A stretch of 64,000 nt of DNA. It comes from Xylanimonas allomyrinae (lineage in GTDB: Bacteria; Actinomycetota; Actinomycetes; Actinomycetales; Cellulomonadaceae). This document shows, piece by piece, positions 49,176 through 57,947 of this stretch (position 1 is the first letter of the stretch; every line of letters starts with the position of its first letter). The stretch is taken from assembly GCF_004135345.1 (NCBI RefSeq), contig NZ_CP035495.1, positions 1,302,001-1,366,000 of the forward strand, given 5' to 3'. Position numbers and translations under genes: made by a program. A model generated the notes under the pieces. The model had not been told where the DNA came from. It did no database searches and saw only the letters and a list, made by a program, of their open reading frames with translations.

Positions 49176-49531
49176 GAGAGTTCCTGCCGAGCGTTGCGGG
49201 CGGCGTCGGCGAGACCGGCGCGCAGGTCGTGTTGGAGGGGTCCGCGGCCGTGGTCGTGCAGGGCGTCGGTCACGTCGAGGACGGGGTCGAGGACGTGGCG
49301 GGCGAGCATGCGCAGCGCGGCGGCGGCGACGTATCCGAAGGCGTCGGTCCCGGCTTCGGTCAGGTGCCGGGCGGCGACGGTGTCGAGGGCGTCGGGGTCG
49401 TGGCATGCCTCGGCCATGTCGTAGGCGAGCCGGATGGCCTGGCTCTGGACGGTGTCGACGTCTACGAACGCGATCGGGAGTCCGGCGGTGTCGGTCACGA
49501 GCAGTCGGCCGGGCAGGTTCTCGGTGGTCAT
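49172..49531 (-). CDS. Hypothetical element protein
   Basis: 119 residues from ATG 49531. An N-terminal beta part (ENLPGRLLVTDTAGLPIAFV) and helical C-terminal part (MLARHVLDPVLDVTDALHDH) with no recognised motif. Starts on the stop of the primase/helicase gene (ATGA), so it is probably made at a similar level. Confidence 0.6.
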   Translation of the reverse strand: MTTENLPGRLLVTDTAGLPIAFVDVDTVQSQAIRLAYDMAEACHDPDALDTVAARHLTEAGTDAFGYVAAAALRMLARHVLDPVLDVTDALHDHGRGPLQHDLRAGLADAARNARQELS

Positions 49532-51774
49532 GCTGACTTCCTCTCGGGAGTTGCGGTGTGGGCGGGGCGGCAGCGGGCGAGCAGGCCGGGCGCGGCGAGG
49601 GGTTCGCCGCACTGGCTGCACGATGGGGTCGGCTCGGTCTGGGCGAGCAGGGCGTGAATGTCGACGGGCCGGAGGGCCGGGGTCGGCGGGGCGGGGGTCG
49701 GCCGGTCGACATCGAACAGGGCAGTGGGCGCCCCCTTTGTCTCCTGGGAGTCCGCGACATGCGCGACATGCGCGACGGTCGGGTGTTCGCGCAGGTCAGG
49801 GACTTGCGGGGTGTCGCGGATGGTGTCGCGGTTCTGCGTGGGTGTCGCGGATTCCGTGACAGGTGTCGCGGATGGTGTCGCCCTTTCCGCGACGCTGTGA
49901 CCTGCGGTGTCGCCCTTGTCGCGGACGCCGCCCTTCTCCGCGGAAGGAGTGGGGGCGTATCGCTGCCATGCGTCCCACAGGTCTTCGCGTCGGTATCCCT
50001 TGCGGACACCGAGCGGGGTGCGGACGTCGGTCGGGCGTATGCCGTACTCGCCGAGCAGGTGCGCGAGCTTGCGCGGCTTGAGCCCTTCCCCGTACAGGTC
50101 GGCCCACGGCGCCTCGTCGAGCTCGCCGAGGCTCAGGAGCAGGTCTGCGGTCGACATGGTCGGGCGGTCGACGGGCCACACCGCGCGCAGGTCGACCAAC
50201 AGGCGGACGCCGAGGCTCACGCTCGACAGCGGCTTGTCGGCGATGAACAGCAGACACGCCCGCCGGGCGCGGTCGGGCCAGTGGCCGCGGGCGTGGTCGG
50301 CGACCATGAGCAGCGGCTCCCACACGTCGGCGTCACGGTCGGCGACACCCTCGGGCAAGTCGGGGTAGGGCAGCGTCTCGACGGCGCCAGCCCATGCGGC
50401 GAGGTCGGCTTGCAGCGTGTTGCCCTCGGCGCGGTGGATGCGGTCGCGCCAAGGCTCGACGCTCTCGCCGGGGGCGCGACGCTTCATGCGCAGGATGATC
50501 GAGCGGGACATGAGCGTGTCGGGCAGGTTGCCGAGCCCGGCCATTGCCACGGGCGTGAACACGCGGAACGACTGCACCTCGTCGCGGTTCTGCCCGCCGA
50601 CGCGCTGCACCACGGCGCCGGTTCGGTAGCCGTTGTTGATGACGCGGCGCAGGTCCTCGGTGCCCTCGGACTTTGACTTGCCGGTGAAGATCGCGTCGAC
50701 CTCGTCGAGCAAGATCGTGGGCTGGTTGTCGTTGACGATGCGGAAGAACGCCGACATGGACAGGTCCAGCGCGAGCAGCGGGTTCGAGCTGACGGTGTCG
50801 AGCACTTCGAGCACGCGCGTCTTGCCGCTTCCCGGCTCCGGGCTCAGGCAGGCAAGTCGCCCGGTGGTGTCCAGCAGACCGATGAAGTGGGTGTGCGCGG
50901 CCCACAGCGTGACGGCGACGTATGCCTCGTCAGACGGCAGCACGCAGAACCGCCGCACGAACGTCTCGACGTCGTCGAGCAGCCGGGCCGGGTCGCCGGT
51001 GAACGCCGCTCGCGGGGCGGGCGCCGGCTGAGCCTGAGTGGCTTGCTCGGCGATCGGCTCGGGCATGGCCTTGTGGACGTACTGGCCCAGCTCGTCGACG
51101 TCGTGCTCGGCGAGGAAGTCGTCGAGTCCGGTCTTGCCCTCGCCGACGTCGGGCAGCACCAGATACCGGACCTCGGCGACGCCACGGTGCAGCAGATAGG
51201 CCGCGAGGGCTTCGAGGGCCTTGCGCACAGCGGGCTTGACCATGACGTCTGAGTCGAACGCGAGCACGATCCCGCGGCCCTTGAGTCCCATGTCGTCCCA
51301 GTCGGCGACCGCGACGCTCGTCTCGTGACTCGTGCGGCCGGGCTTGCCCTTCCACGACCACACGCCCGGCAGCGCGACGCACACCAGACCGCGCGCGGCG
51401 GCGGCGTCGGCCTTCTTCGTCCCCTCGGTGACCCACAGCGGGCGCGTCAGGTCGGCGAGCCCGGCGCGGGCCGCGGGCGGCACGTCGATGCCGTTGCGCT
51501 GCCCGGTCGGCGTCTCGTACTTCACCGGCTTGCCGCCGCGCTCGCGCGGGTCGTCGGGCCGGTACTGGAAACCCCACTCGGACCCGTCCGCGCGGCGCAT
51601 GGGCACCAGCAGGCCGGGCGTGCGCCGACCGGCCGGCGTGATCCCGATGCGCTCGAGAACCGCCTTGTCGCCGATCGAGCGATACCCCCGCGCGTTCGCG
51701 GTCTGCGGGTCGATGCCCGACGCCGCGAGCATCCCCGCATGCTGGGGCTGCAAGGCGATGGTGTAGTCCGTCAC
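49528..51774 (-). CDS. Primase/helicase-type replication protein (DUF3854-DUF3631)
   Basis: 748 residues. The N-terminal third is a DUF3854/TOPRIM-like domain (LWVTEGTKKADAAAARGLVC, VLAFDSDVMVKPAVRKALEA), as in replication primases of actinobacterial plasmids and prophages. The central AAA part has Walker A EPGSGKT in LACLSPEPGSGKTRVLEVLD and Walker B TILLDEVDAIF, then LGNLPDTLMSRSIILRMKRR and a DUF3631 domain. A Cys-rich knuckle (CSQCGEPLAAPG...C) closes it. It would load or unwind at the element origin after excision. GTG at 51774 overlaps the previous stop. Confidence 0.82.
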   Translation of the reverse strand: MTDYTIALQPQHAGMLAASGIDPQTANARGYRSIGDKAVLERIGITPAGRRTPGLLVPMRRADGSEWGFQYRPDDPRERGGKPVKYETPTGQRNGIDVPPAARAGLADLTRPLWVTEGTKKADAAAARGLVCVALPGVWSWKGKPGRTSHETSVAVADWDDMGLKGRGIVLAFDSDVMVKPAVRKALEALAAYLLHRGVAEVRYLVLPDVGEGKTGLDDFLAEHDVDELGQYVHKAMPEPIAEQATQAQPAPAPRAAFTGDPARLLDDVETFVRRFCVLPSDEAYVAVTLWAAHTHFIGLLDTTGRLACLSPEPGSGKTRVLEVLDTVSSNPLLALDLSMSAFFRIVNDNQPTILLDEVDAIFTGKSKSEGTEDLRRVINNGYRTGAVVQRVGGQNRDEVQSFRVFTPVAMAGLGNLPDTLMSRSIILRMKRRAPGESVEPWRDRIHRAEGNTLQADLAAWAGAVETLPYPDLPEGVADRDADVWEPLLMVADHARGHWPDRARRACLLFIADKPLSSVSLGVRLLVDLRAVWPVDRPTMSTADLLLSLGELDEAPWADLYGEGLKPRKLAHLLGEYGIRPTDVRTPLGVRKGYRREDLWDAWQRYAPTPSAEKGGVRDKGDTAGHSVAERATPSATPVTESATPTQNRDTIRDTPQVPDLREHPTVAHVAHVADSQETKGAPTALFDVDRPTPAPPTPALRPVDIHALLAQTEPTPSCSQCGEPLAAPGLLARCRPAHTATPERKSA

Positions 51775-52163
51775 CAGGCCACCCCCTCGGGCAGCACGTT
51801 CGGCACCAGGCGCCCGGTGTCGTCGCGGGCGACCTCGCACGGAACGTCGGCTGTCGGCGGCCGGTGGTTCGTCGTTGCGGTCACCGGCACGAGCCGCACG
51901 AGCACCAGGTCGGCGCGGTCGCCTCGTGCCAGGGCGCGCCTCACGGCCCGCTCGGCGGCCGGAAGGTTGAAGTACAGGTGACGGCGCACGGACTTGCCGC
52001 GCACGAGCACGGCGAACGACGTCCTGAAGAACACGGCCGCCGTGTCGTGGTCGACGTCGGGGGCGGTCGGTAGAATCGGGAGTGATCCGGCGCCCACCTG
52101 ATCTGTGAAGCCTTCGCCCTCGGTTCTCCGGCCGGGGGCGTCGGCGTGTCTGGGGTAGTTCAC
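51771..52163 (-). CDS. Hypothetical element protein upstream of the primase
   Basis: 130 residues from GTG 52163. The middle, FRTSFAVLVRGKSVRRHLYF and NLPAAERAVRRALARGDRAD, is a small alpha/beta unit also seen upstream of primase genes in other actinobacterial elements. Coupled by GTGA at both ends. Function unknown, possibly a replication accessory protein. Confidence 0.55.
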   Translation of the reverse strand: MNYPRHADAPGRRTEGEGFTDQVGAGSLPILPTAPDVDHDTAAVFFRTSFAVLVRGKSVRRHLYFNLPAAERAVRRALARGDRADLVLVRLVPVTATTNHRPPTADVPCEVARDDTGRLVPNVLPEGVAW

Positions 52164-52453
52164 GAGGCGTCACCGCCCAGCGCGGCGAGTTCGGCGTCAG
52201 CGGTGACGGCCTCGGCGGCCAGTTCGCGGGAGCGACGGCGGGCGCGGGCGGACTTCAGGGCGAGGCGTTGGAAGTAGGCGCGGCGCAGGTGCTCCGCACG
52301 CCGCGGGTCGCCCCCGGCCTCGGCGAGGAACTTGTCTTCCAGCGCACGACGCGCAGGAGCAGTGCGGGCGGATCGGTCGGGGGTCGCGGCCCATGACTCG
52401 TGGGCGGCGATGCTGGCGGCGAGGCGCCGCTCGGTTGCGGTGGGCGAGGCCAT
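52160..52453 (-). CDS. First gene of the replication series
   Basis: 97 residues, highly helical and charged (ASPTATERRLAASIAAHESW, AEAGGDPRRAEHLRRAYFQR). The GAGGGAGA eight bases before the ATG at 52453 is a strong ribosome-binding site, so the long minus-strand series begins here. No family; coiled-coil or DNA-binding helix bundle by appearance. Confidence 0.6.
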   Translation of the reverse strand: MASPTATERRLAASIAAHESWAATPDRSARTAPARRALEDKFLAEAGGDPRRAEHLRRAYFQRLALKSARARRRSRELAAEAVTADAELAALGGDAS

Positions 52454-52744
52454 CTCGCGTCTCCCTCTGGAAACACGAACACCGAGCACGGACGAGTCAT
52501 CTGGACTCGTTCGCTACTCGGTGTGTGGCATCGCGCCGCGACCGCCCCTCGGAGTGGCTCGACCTTGGCATCGCGCCGCGGTCGCGCCTCCCGTCTCGGG
52601 GGGCCTGGGCCGTAGTCCTGAGCATCACGCTCGCGGACACTTGCCGCCCCAGGTTCGCTGGTGTTCTCTCGAACACGATCACCATGCACGATCAGGGCGT
52701 GCGCTGTCCACTCGCCGCGCCGCACAGTGCTCGGCGTGTCGCGG
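52454..52744 (-). promoter_or_regulatory. Leader region of the replication series
   Basis: Between the integrase stop and the first replication gene. It holds a nested cruciform, ACACCGAG..CTCGGTGT (52479-52486/52517-52524) around ACGAGTC..GACTCGT (52492-52498/52504-52510), and a 15-bp direct repeat TGGCATCGCGCCGCG at 52526-52540 and 52566-52580, 40 bp apart. Candidates are an operator set, iterons or an origin. Confidence 0.5.
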
Positions 52745-53649
52745 CTACAGGTCACCGAGGTTCAGGGCGCGGGCCTCGGCGGCAGCGCGCTCGGCCGCGC
52801 GCGCCTTGGTGTACCGGGTGAGCATGTCGGGCCGGGTCCAGCCGGCCACCGCCATAAGCCCGCCCTCGGAGCCGCCCGCGGCGAGCCAGCGGTGCGCGGC
52901 GGTGTGGCGCAGGCGGTGGGGGTGGAAGTTCTCGACCCCGGCCAGCGCGGCGCGGTATCTCAGCGTCTTGTGCAGTCCGTCGTAGTTGAACGGCTTGCCG
53001 CGATCGCCGAGCCAGAACGCGGGCGTCGACGCGAGCAGGTGCGACGCACGCAGGCGGCGGTAGCGGTCCAGTGCCCGAGCGGTCTGCGGGCCGAACGGGA
53101 CCGTGCGGCCCTTGCCGCCCTTGCCCCGGCGGACGACGGCAACCCCGTCGAGGAGGTTGACGTCGTCGAGGTCGAGCGCGGCGACCTCCCCGCGCGGGCG
53201 CCGGTCTCGACCATGAACCGGATCAGCGCCTCGTCGCGGCGGTCGCGCAGGTCGGCGCCCTGGCATGCCTTGATCAGCGCCTTGATCTGGTCACTGGTCA
53301 GGGGCTCGACGATCTTCTGGTCCAGCTTCGGGGCGCGCAGGCCGAGCAGCGGGTCGGCCGGGATCTCACCCTCTTCGGCGAGCCATGCCGCGAACCGCCG
53401 CACGCCGAGCTGGCGCGCGCGGACGGTCGACGCCTCACGCCCGGCTTCGAGCAGGTGCGCACTGTAGGCGGTGACGGCCGACTTGGTGAGCACCGGCGGG
53501 TGGCCCGTCTCGGCGCACCAGGCGAGGAACCCGCTCACTGCGGCGGTGTAGCTCTTGACGGTCGCGGGGCTCTTGCGCTCCGCGCGCAGCGAGAGCACCC
53601 ACGACTCAACGAGCGGGGCGAGGTCCGGGTGATCTGGGGTGCGCGGCAC
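52745..53649 (-). CDS. Tyrosine integrase (frame-interrupted)
   Basis: A tyrosine recombinase: N-terminal SAM-like core-binding domain (SWVLSLRAERKSPATVKSYT), then a catalytic domain with the first Arg in RFMVETGARAGEVAALDLDD, HPHRLRHTAAHRWLAAGGSE (H-x-x-R) and WTRPDMLTRYTKA with the nucleophilic Tyr. One G is missing near 53205 (GCGCGGGGAGG), splitting the frame at GARAG-EVAAL; restoring it gives about 301 residues. It lies beside attR and presumably acts at the rpoD 3' end. Being the only integrase, it is probably functional and the break a sequence error. Confidence 0.85.
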
Positions 53650-53762
53650 GCCACCAGGATAGCGATATCTCGACTAGGAGCGCTGTGCGGTGCTACCGTC
53701 AGCGTGTCAGGCACCGAAAGGCGCTCGTCACCTGGGGTAACACCGCACAGCGGCAGGCCGTC
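53650..53762. other. Region between integrase and attR with paired inverted repeats
   Basis: CGCTGTGCGGTG (53681-53692) and CACCGCACAGCG (53741-53752) are perfect 12-bp inverted arms around 48 bases. TATCTCGACT (53666-53675) is the inverted copy of the att-side AGTCGAGATA (53765-53774). These may be integrase arm sites or an excision-control structure. The integrase promoter must also lie here. Confidence 0.5.
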
Positions 53763-55367
53763 TCAGTCGAGATAGTCGCGCAGCACCTGCGAGCGTGACG
53801 GGTGCCGCAGCTTGGACATCGTCTTGGACTCGATCTGGCGGATGCGCTCACGAGTGACGCCGTAGACCTTGCCGATCTCGTCGAGCGTCTTGGGCTGACC
53901 GTCCTGCAGGCCGAAGCGCATTGAGACCACGCCCGCCTCACGCTCGGAGAGCGTGTCGAGCACCTGGTGCAGCTGCTCCTGGAGCAGGGTGAACGACACT
54001 GCGTCGGCCGGGACCACGGCCTCGGAGTCCTCGATGAGGTCACCGAACTCCGAGTCGCCGTCCTCGCCGAGCGGCGTGTGCAGCGAGATGGGCTCGCGGC
54101 CGTACTTCTGGACCTCGACCACCTTCTCGGGGGTCATGTCCAGCTCCTTGGCCAGCTCCTCCGGCGTGGGTTCGCGGCCCAGGTCCTGGAGCATCTGGCG
54201 CTGCACGCGGGCCAGCTTGTTGATGACCTCGACCATGTGCACCGGGATGCGGATGGTGCGCGCCTGGTCGGCCATGGCACGCGTGATGGCCTGGCGGATC
54301 CACCACGTGGCGTAGGTCGAGAACTTGTAGCCCTTGGTGTAGTCGAACTTCTCGACCGCGCGGATCAGACCGAGGTTGCCCTCCTGGATCAGGTCCAGGA
54401 AGAGCATGCCGCGGCCGGTGTAACGCTTGGCGAGCGAGACGACCAGTCGCAGGTTGGCCTCGAGCAGGTGGTTCTTGGCGCGCTTGCCGTCATGCGCGAT
54501 CCACTGCAGGTCCCGCACCAGGCGTCGCGTGTCGGCGTCCGCCTTCGTGCGGTCGAATCCGGCGAACTCCTTGCCGAGCTTCTCCTCGGCGAACAGTCCC
54601 GCCTCGATGCGCTTCGCGAGCTCGACCTCCTGCTCCGCGTTCAGCAGGGCGACCTTGCCGATCTGCTTGAGGTAGTCCTTGACCGGGTCGGCCGTCGCGC
54701 CCGCGGTCACGACCTGCTGGGCCGGCTGGTCCTCGTCGTCCGAGTCGGAGACAACGAACCCCGTGTCCTCCTCGTCGGCGCCTGCGGGCTTGGCGGCCGC
54801 CGGCTTGTCGCCCTCTGCCTCGTCGGTCTCGGTCGCCTCCGCGCCGTCCGCGTCCTCGGCGACGTCGACCTCGTCCACGAGCTCGGCCTCGTCGATCTCG
54901 GCGTCGTCGATCTCGACGTCGTCGTCCTCGGACGTGACTTTGGACTCCTTGGCGGGAGACGTCTTCTTGGCGGCGGCCTTGCGGGTCGTCGCGGGCTTGG
55001 CGGCGGCCTTGGCCCGGGGGGCGGGCTTGCCGTCCGACGCCTCGTCCGTGCCGGCTGCGGGCTTTGCCGCGCGCGCCGACGGCGCCTTTGCGCGGGCCGA
55101 GGTGCTGGTGCGTGCTGTGGTCGCCGCGGCGACCTTGGCCACAGTCGGCATCACCACGTCGACACCGGCGATCGACAGCGCTTTCAGCACGGCCTTGAGG
55201 CGCTTTGCGTCGCCGACGCCAGCCGCTTCGCACGCGGTGCGGAACGCGTCGGCGTCGACGTTGCCCTGCGACGTCCCGCGTGCCAGCAGCTCCTGGAGCG
55301 CTGGGTGCTCAAACTCACGGGGCAGTGTGGTGTTCTGCTGTGCGGTGCTCTGGGACGTGGACGCCAC
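53763..55367 (-). CDS. rpoD: Primary sigma factor RpoD/SigA
   Basis: 534 residues. A short N-terminal part is followed by a long low-complexity Ala/Lys/Asp/Glu linker (~70-225), then region 1.2 from [20 protein letters not shown], region 2 with [17 protein letters not shown] and [17 protein letters not shown], region 3, and region 4 helix-turn-helix [20 protein letters not shown]. It directs transcription of housekeeping promoters. The GTG at 55367 has GAAAGG about ten bases upstream. Its final codons are supplied by the integrated element, and its own terminator now lies 9.4 kb away. Confidence 0.97.
   Translation of the reverse strand: MASTSQSTAQQNTTLPREFEHPALQELLARGTSQGNVDADAFRTACEAAGVGDAKRLKAVLKALSIAGVDVVMPTVAKVAAATTARTSTSARAKAPSARAAKPAAGTDEASDGKPAPRAKAAAKPATTRKAAAKKTSPAKESKVTSEDDDVEIDDAEIDEAELVDEVDVAEDADGAEATETDEAEGDKPAAAKPAGADEEDTGFVVSDSDDEDQPAQQVVTAGATADPVKDYLKQIGKVALLNAEQEVELAKRIEAGLFAEEKLGKEFAGFDRTKADADTRRLVRDLQWIAHDGKRAKNHLLEANLRLVVSLAKRYTGRGMLFLDLIQEGNLGLIRAVEKFDYTKGYKFSTYATWWIRQAITRAMADQARTIRIPVHMVEVINKLARVQRQMLQDLGREPTPEELAKELDMTPEKVVEVQKYGREPISLHTPLGEDGDSEFGDLIEDSEAVVPADAVSFTLLQEQLHQVLDTLSEREAGVVSMRFGLQDGQPKTLDEIGKVYGVTRERIRQIESKTMSKLRHPSRSQVLRDYLD
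53764..53783. repeat. attR within rpoD
   Basis: CAGTCGAGATAGTCGCGCAG, the 3' end of the present rpoD, encodes LRDYLD and stop on the minus strand. Beyond the shared 11-bp core its codons come from the element. Confidence 0.88.
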
Positions 55368-55658
55368 TAACCGACCTTTCGGGATTCGAGGGGCGGTGTC
55401 CCGCCGGTGAGGGTGCGTGCGGCCCGTTGGCCGAGCTCGGACCGTCGAGGCTCCGGCGGACACGGATATTGTACCGTCGCGACTCGTCGCAACCGCGCCG
55501 GAACGCGCAATCCGCGCGCAACGCGCCGCACTTCCACCCGCCCGGCGACGAGCGCCGCGTACCCCGGTGTCAACCGTCGAGCCACCGTGAGGATTCCCGA
55601 AACCGGTTCATCGATGGGCCCAGTCGTGGCCCCGGCGACCGGGAACACGACCCTGACC

Positions 55659-56027
55659 TCAGGACTTGACCGCGAGCACGGGGCACGGCGCATCGAGAAG
55701 GATCCGCTGTGCGCCGGCTCCGAGGATCAGCTTGCCCACCGGGCTGCGACGCCGCAGCCCGATGACGATCAGCTCGGCGCGCGTGCGCACCGCCGCGTCG
55801 ACCAGCGCCTCGGCGAGGTCACCTGGCGCCGTCACGACCTCGTGCGTCACCCCGAACTGGTCGAGCCGGGCCAGCACCTCCGCGAGCGCCTCGCCGCCCG
55901 GGGCCTCGTGCGGCACCGCCGGCGCAACGACGACGAGCCTGGCCGAGCGCGCGCGCGCCTCCGCCACCGCCGTCGACAACGCCTGCCGACCCTCCGGGTT
56001 GTTCAGGTGGCTGACCACGACCGTCAT
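55659..56027 (-). CDS. Universal stress protein
   Basis: 122 residues of the UspA fold. The ATP-binding loop GLRRRSPVGKLILGAGAQRI and the closing LLDAPCPVLAVKS are clear. The ATG at 56027 has TAACGT 7 nt upstream, a leaderless signal. It sits between rpoD and the DUF4192 gene. Stress or dormancy role is general to the family. Confidence 0.85.
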   Translation of the reverse strand: MTVVVSHLNNPEGRQALSTAVAEARARSARLVVVAPAVPHEAPGGEALAEVLARLDQFGVTHEVVTAPGDLAEALVDAAVRTRAELIVIGLRRRSPVGKLILGAGAQRILLDAPCPVLAVKS

Positions 56028-56070
56028 GAGGCGCACGTTACCCGAGGACGGCGCCGACGCCGCGCGCACG

Positions 56071-57201
56071 TCACCGGTCGCCACGCGCACGCACCCACCC
56101 CGGCGGCAGGCCCGCCTCGAGCGCCGCGCCGAGAAGCAGCGCGAGCCGGTGCCCGGGGTCGGCTGCGAGCGCCTCCCGGAGACGGTAGGCGGCTCGTGCG
56201 CCTTCACCCGACCACCACGCAACGAACGCCAGCAGCGTGAGCGGCGAGCACGTCCTGCGCCGCGCGGCGTGTGCGACGACCGCTTCGAGGACGGCGACAC
56301 CGGCCCGAAGCCGTTCCGGGTCGGGAGCCTGGGCGCGCTGCGCGTCGACGACCACCGCCATCGCGTCGCTCGCCGCGGCGTCGGCGTCGGCGGCGGACCA
56401 GTCGCCCGCTGCGACGGCAGCGGCGTGTGTCTCGGCTCCCGGGACGAACCACAGCAGGACGGCGTCGCGCACCGCCCTGTCCTCAAGCGCCGCGGCGATC
56501 CGGCCGAGGAGAGCGGGCGGGAGCTCGTCGGCGTGCCTCGCGGCGGCGGTCGCCTCGAGCCACGCGCCGAACGACTGCGTGCGCCACGCCTGGTCGTCGC
56601 CGCCTGCCCGCCCGCCCGTGCGCTCCCACCGCCCGGCGGCGCGCCCTGCCAGCCCGCGCCGGGCCGCGTCCGCTCGCGCGACGCGGTAGAGCTCCTCGCG
56701 CGTGCGAGCGGGCGCGTGTCCTTCGAGCACGAGCTGTGCGCCGGGAACCGTGGACTCAAGGCCGCCGACCGGAAAGCCCTCGGGCGGGCAGCACGCCGCG
56801 TCGGTGCAGTCGAGCGACCAGTAGCGCTCGCCGCCGACGGCCCACGACTCGACCTCTGGCACCGCACCGCGCAGCGCGTCCGCCATGCTGTCCGCGGCGG
56901 CACGGGCCACGCTTCCGGCGGCGACGTCGCCGCCGCCGTAGAGGACGATGTAGGCGGCCACGGTGCCGTCCTCGGCGGCTCGCGCGGCGACGAGCTCGGC
57001 CATTTCTCTCCGCTCGCGGGGGCGGCGCACGCTCGCGAGATCGGTGCGCGCCACGAGGCCGAGGCCGCCGCCGCGGCGCACGCACACCACGACCAGGGAC
57101 TCGGTGGGACGGTAGCCGAGGGCGAAGGGGACGATGGACAGCAGGTCGCGTGTGTCGCGCACCCGCACGGTGGGGACGGCTGCCGCCGTGGTCGATGTCA
57201 T
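56071..57201 (-). CDS. DUF4192 protein
   Basis: 376 residues. DLLSIVPFALGYRPTESLVV near the start is the DUF4192 signature, and FVAWWSGEGARAAYRLREAL near the end is typical of these actinobacterial proteins, which are usually found near rpoD and of unknown function. Two cysteines in SLDCTDAACCPPEGFP are conserved in the family. TGGGAT lies six bases upstream of the ATG at 57201. Confidence 0.8.
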   Translation of the reverse strand: MTSTTAAAVPTVRVRDTRDLLSIVPFALGYRPTESLVVVCVRRGGGLGLVARTDLASVRRPRERREMAELVAARAAEDGTVAAYIVLYGGGDVAAGSVARAAADSMADALRGAVPEVESWAVGGERYWSLDCTDAACCPPEGFPVGGLESTVPGAQLVLEGHAPARTREELYRVARADAARRGLAGRAAGRWERTGGRAGGDDQAWRTQSFGAWLEATAAARHADELPPALLGRIAAALEDRAVRDAVLLWFVPGAETHAAAVAAGDWSAADADAAASDAMAVVVDAQRAQAPDPERLRAGVAVLEAVVAHAARRRTCSPLTLLAFVAWWSGEGARAAYRLREALAADPGHRLALLLGAALEAGLPPGWVRARGDR

Positions 57202-57351
57202 GGCCCGATCCCAGCCTGCGCGAGCGGGCACGCCGGCACGCTCATCGGCTCCTCGTTCACAACCCTCGCCGCTCTTCGTATGTGCGCCCGCTCCGCGCGT
57301 TCCGCGAAGGCTCGGCGACGCCGACGAAGCAACGGCCGCTACGGTGTGCCC

Positions 57352-57888
57352 GTGAACCGCCGCGCACCCTTGACCTCCGCGCTCGCGGCCCTGGTCATGG
57401 TGGGGCTCACCACGGGCTGCACGGTCGCCCCGTCCGGCCGTCTCGACACCGCACCGAACGGTGGCCTGCCGTCGGAGCAGCCCTCGCCGCCCGCCCCGGT
57501 GTCCGACCTGCCGACGTTCGATGCGTCGTCGGCCGTCGGCGGCTACGCCGAGGGCTTCCCGCGGTCGCTGCTGGAGGCCCCGGACGACGCGAGCATCATC
57601 GCGAGCTCGGCCGGCCAGGCCGACGGCGGCCTGACGCGCGTCTCGCTCAGCCTGTCCACACCCCGCACCGCCGACGACGTGCTAGCCCAGCTCGGCGGCC
57701 CGCTCGCGACGAACGGGTTCACCGAGACACCGCAGGCGCCGTCGGGCCTCACCGCGCAGACCGCCTGGACCCGCCGGACCGAGCGCCCCGAGGGGCCGCT
57801 CGTCGAGACGCTGCTGATCGGGGTGCTCGACGAGGGCGACCACCGGCTCGTGTCGGTCAGCGGCACCGTGCTCGCACCCACGGGCTGA
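57352..57888 (+). CDS. Lipoprotein of unknown function
   Basis: 178 residues from GTG 57352. A signal peptide ends in GLTTGC (lipobox), then a Pro/Ser-rich linker and a small domain (SLSTPRTADDVLAQLGGPLA, AQTAWTRRTERPEGPLVETL). The family is not one I can name. TACGGT six bases upstream marks it as leaderless. It is divergent from DUF4192 and followed by the polyprenyl synthase gene. Confidence 0.7.
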   Translation: MNRRAPLTSALAALVMVGLTTGCTVAPSGRLDTAPNGGLPSEQPSPPAPVSDLPTFDASSAVGGYAEGFPRSLLEAPDDASIIASSAGQADGGLTRVSLSLSTPRTADDVLAQLGGPLATNGFTETPQAPSGLTAQTAWTRRTERPEGPLVETLLIGVLDEGDHRLVSVSGTVLAPTG

Positions 57889-57947
57889 GCGGGGCCGTGC
57901 CCCTGCCGCGCGGGCCCGTCCCGACGCCGCTGGCATAGGCTTCCCGC

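Larger units (their letters stand above)
44410..53783. mobile_element. 9.4-kb integrated element in the 3' end of rpoD (candidate phage satellite)
   Basis: Bounded by the rpoD-derived att repeats. Contents: left plus-strand cassette of three overlapping small genes ending in an XRE regulator; a 600-bp non-coding hairpin region; a minus-strand series running from 52453 down to 46737 with 4-nt overlaps, including a large primase/helicase and, near its end, a terminase-small-subunit-like protein; and a tyrosine integrase beside the right end. No portal, capsid, tail, lysis or conjugation gene is recognisable. Integrase, regulator, replication module and terS without structural genes is the plan of phage-inducible chromosomal islands. 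Confidence 0.8.

Noticed and set aside
53967-55370. Long plus-strand frame opposite rpoD
   Set aside because: Antisense shadow of the sigma factor with Leu/Gly/Arg-biased composition.
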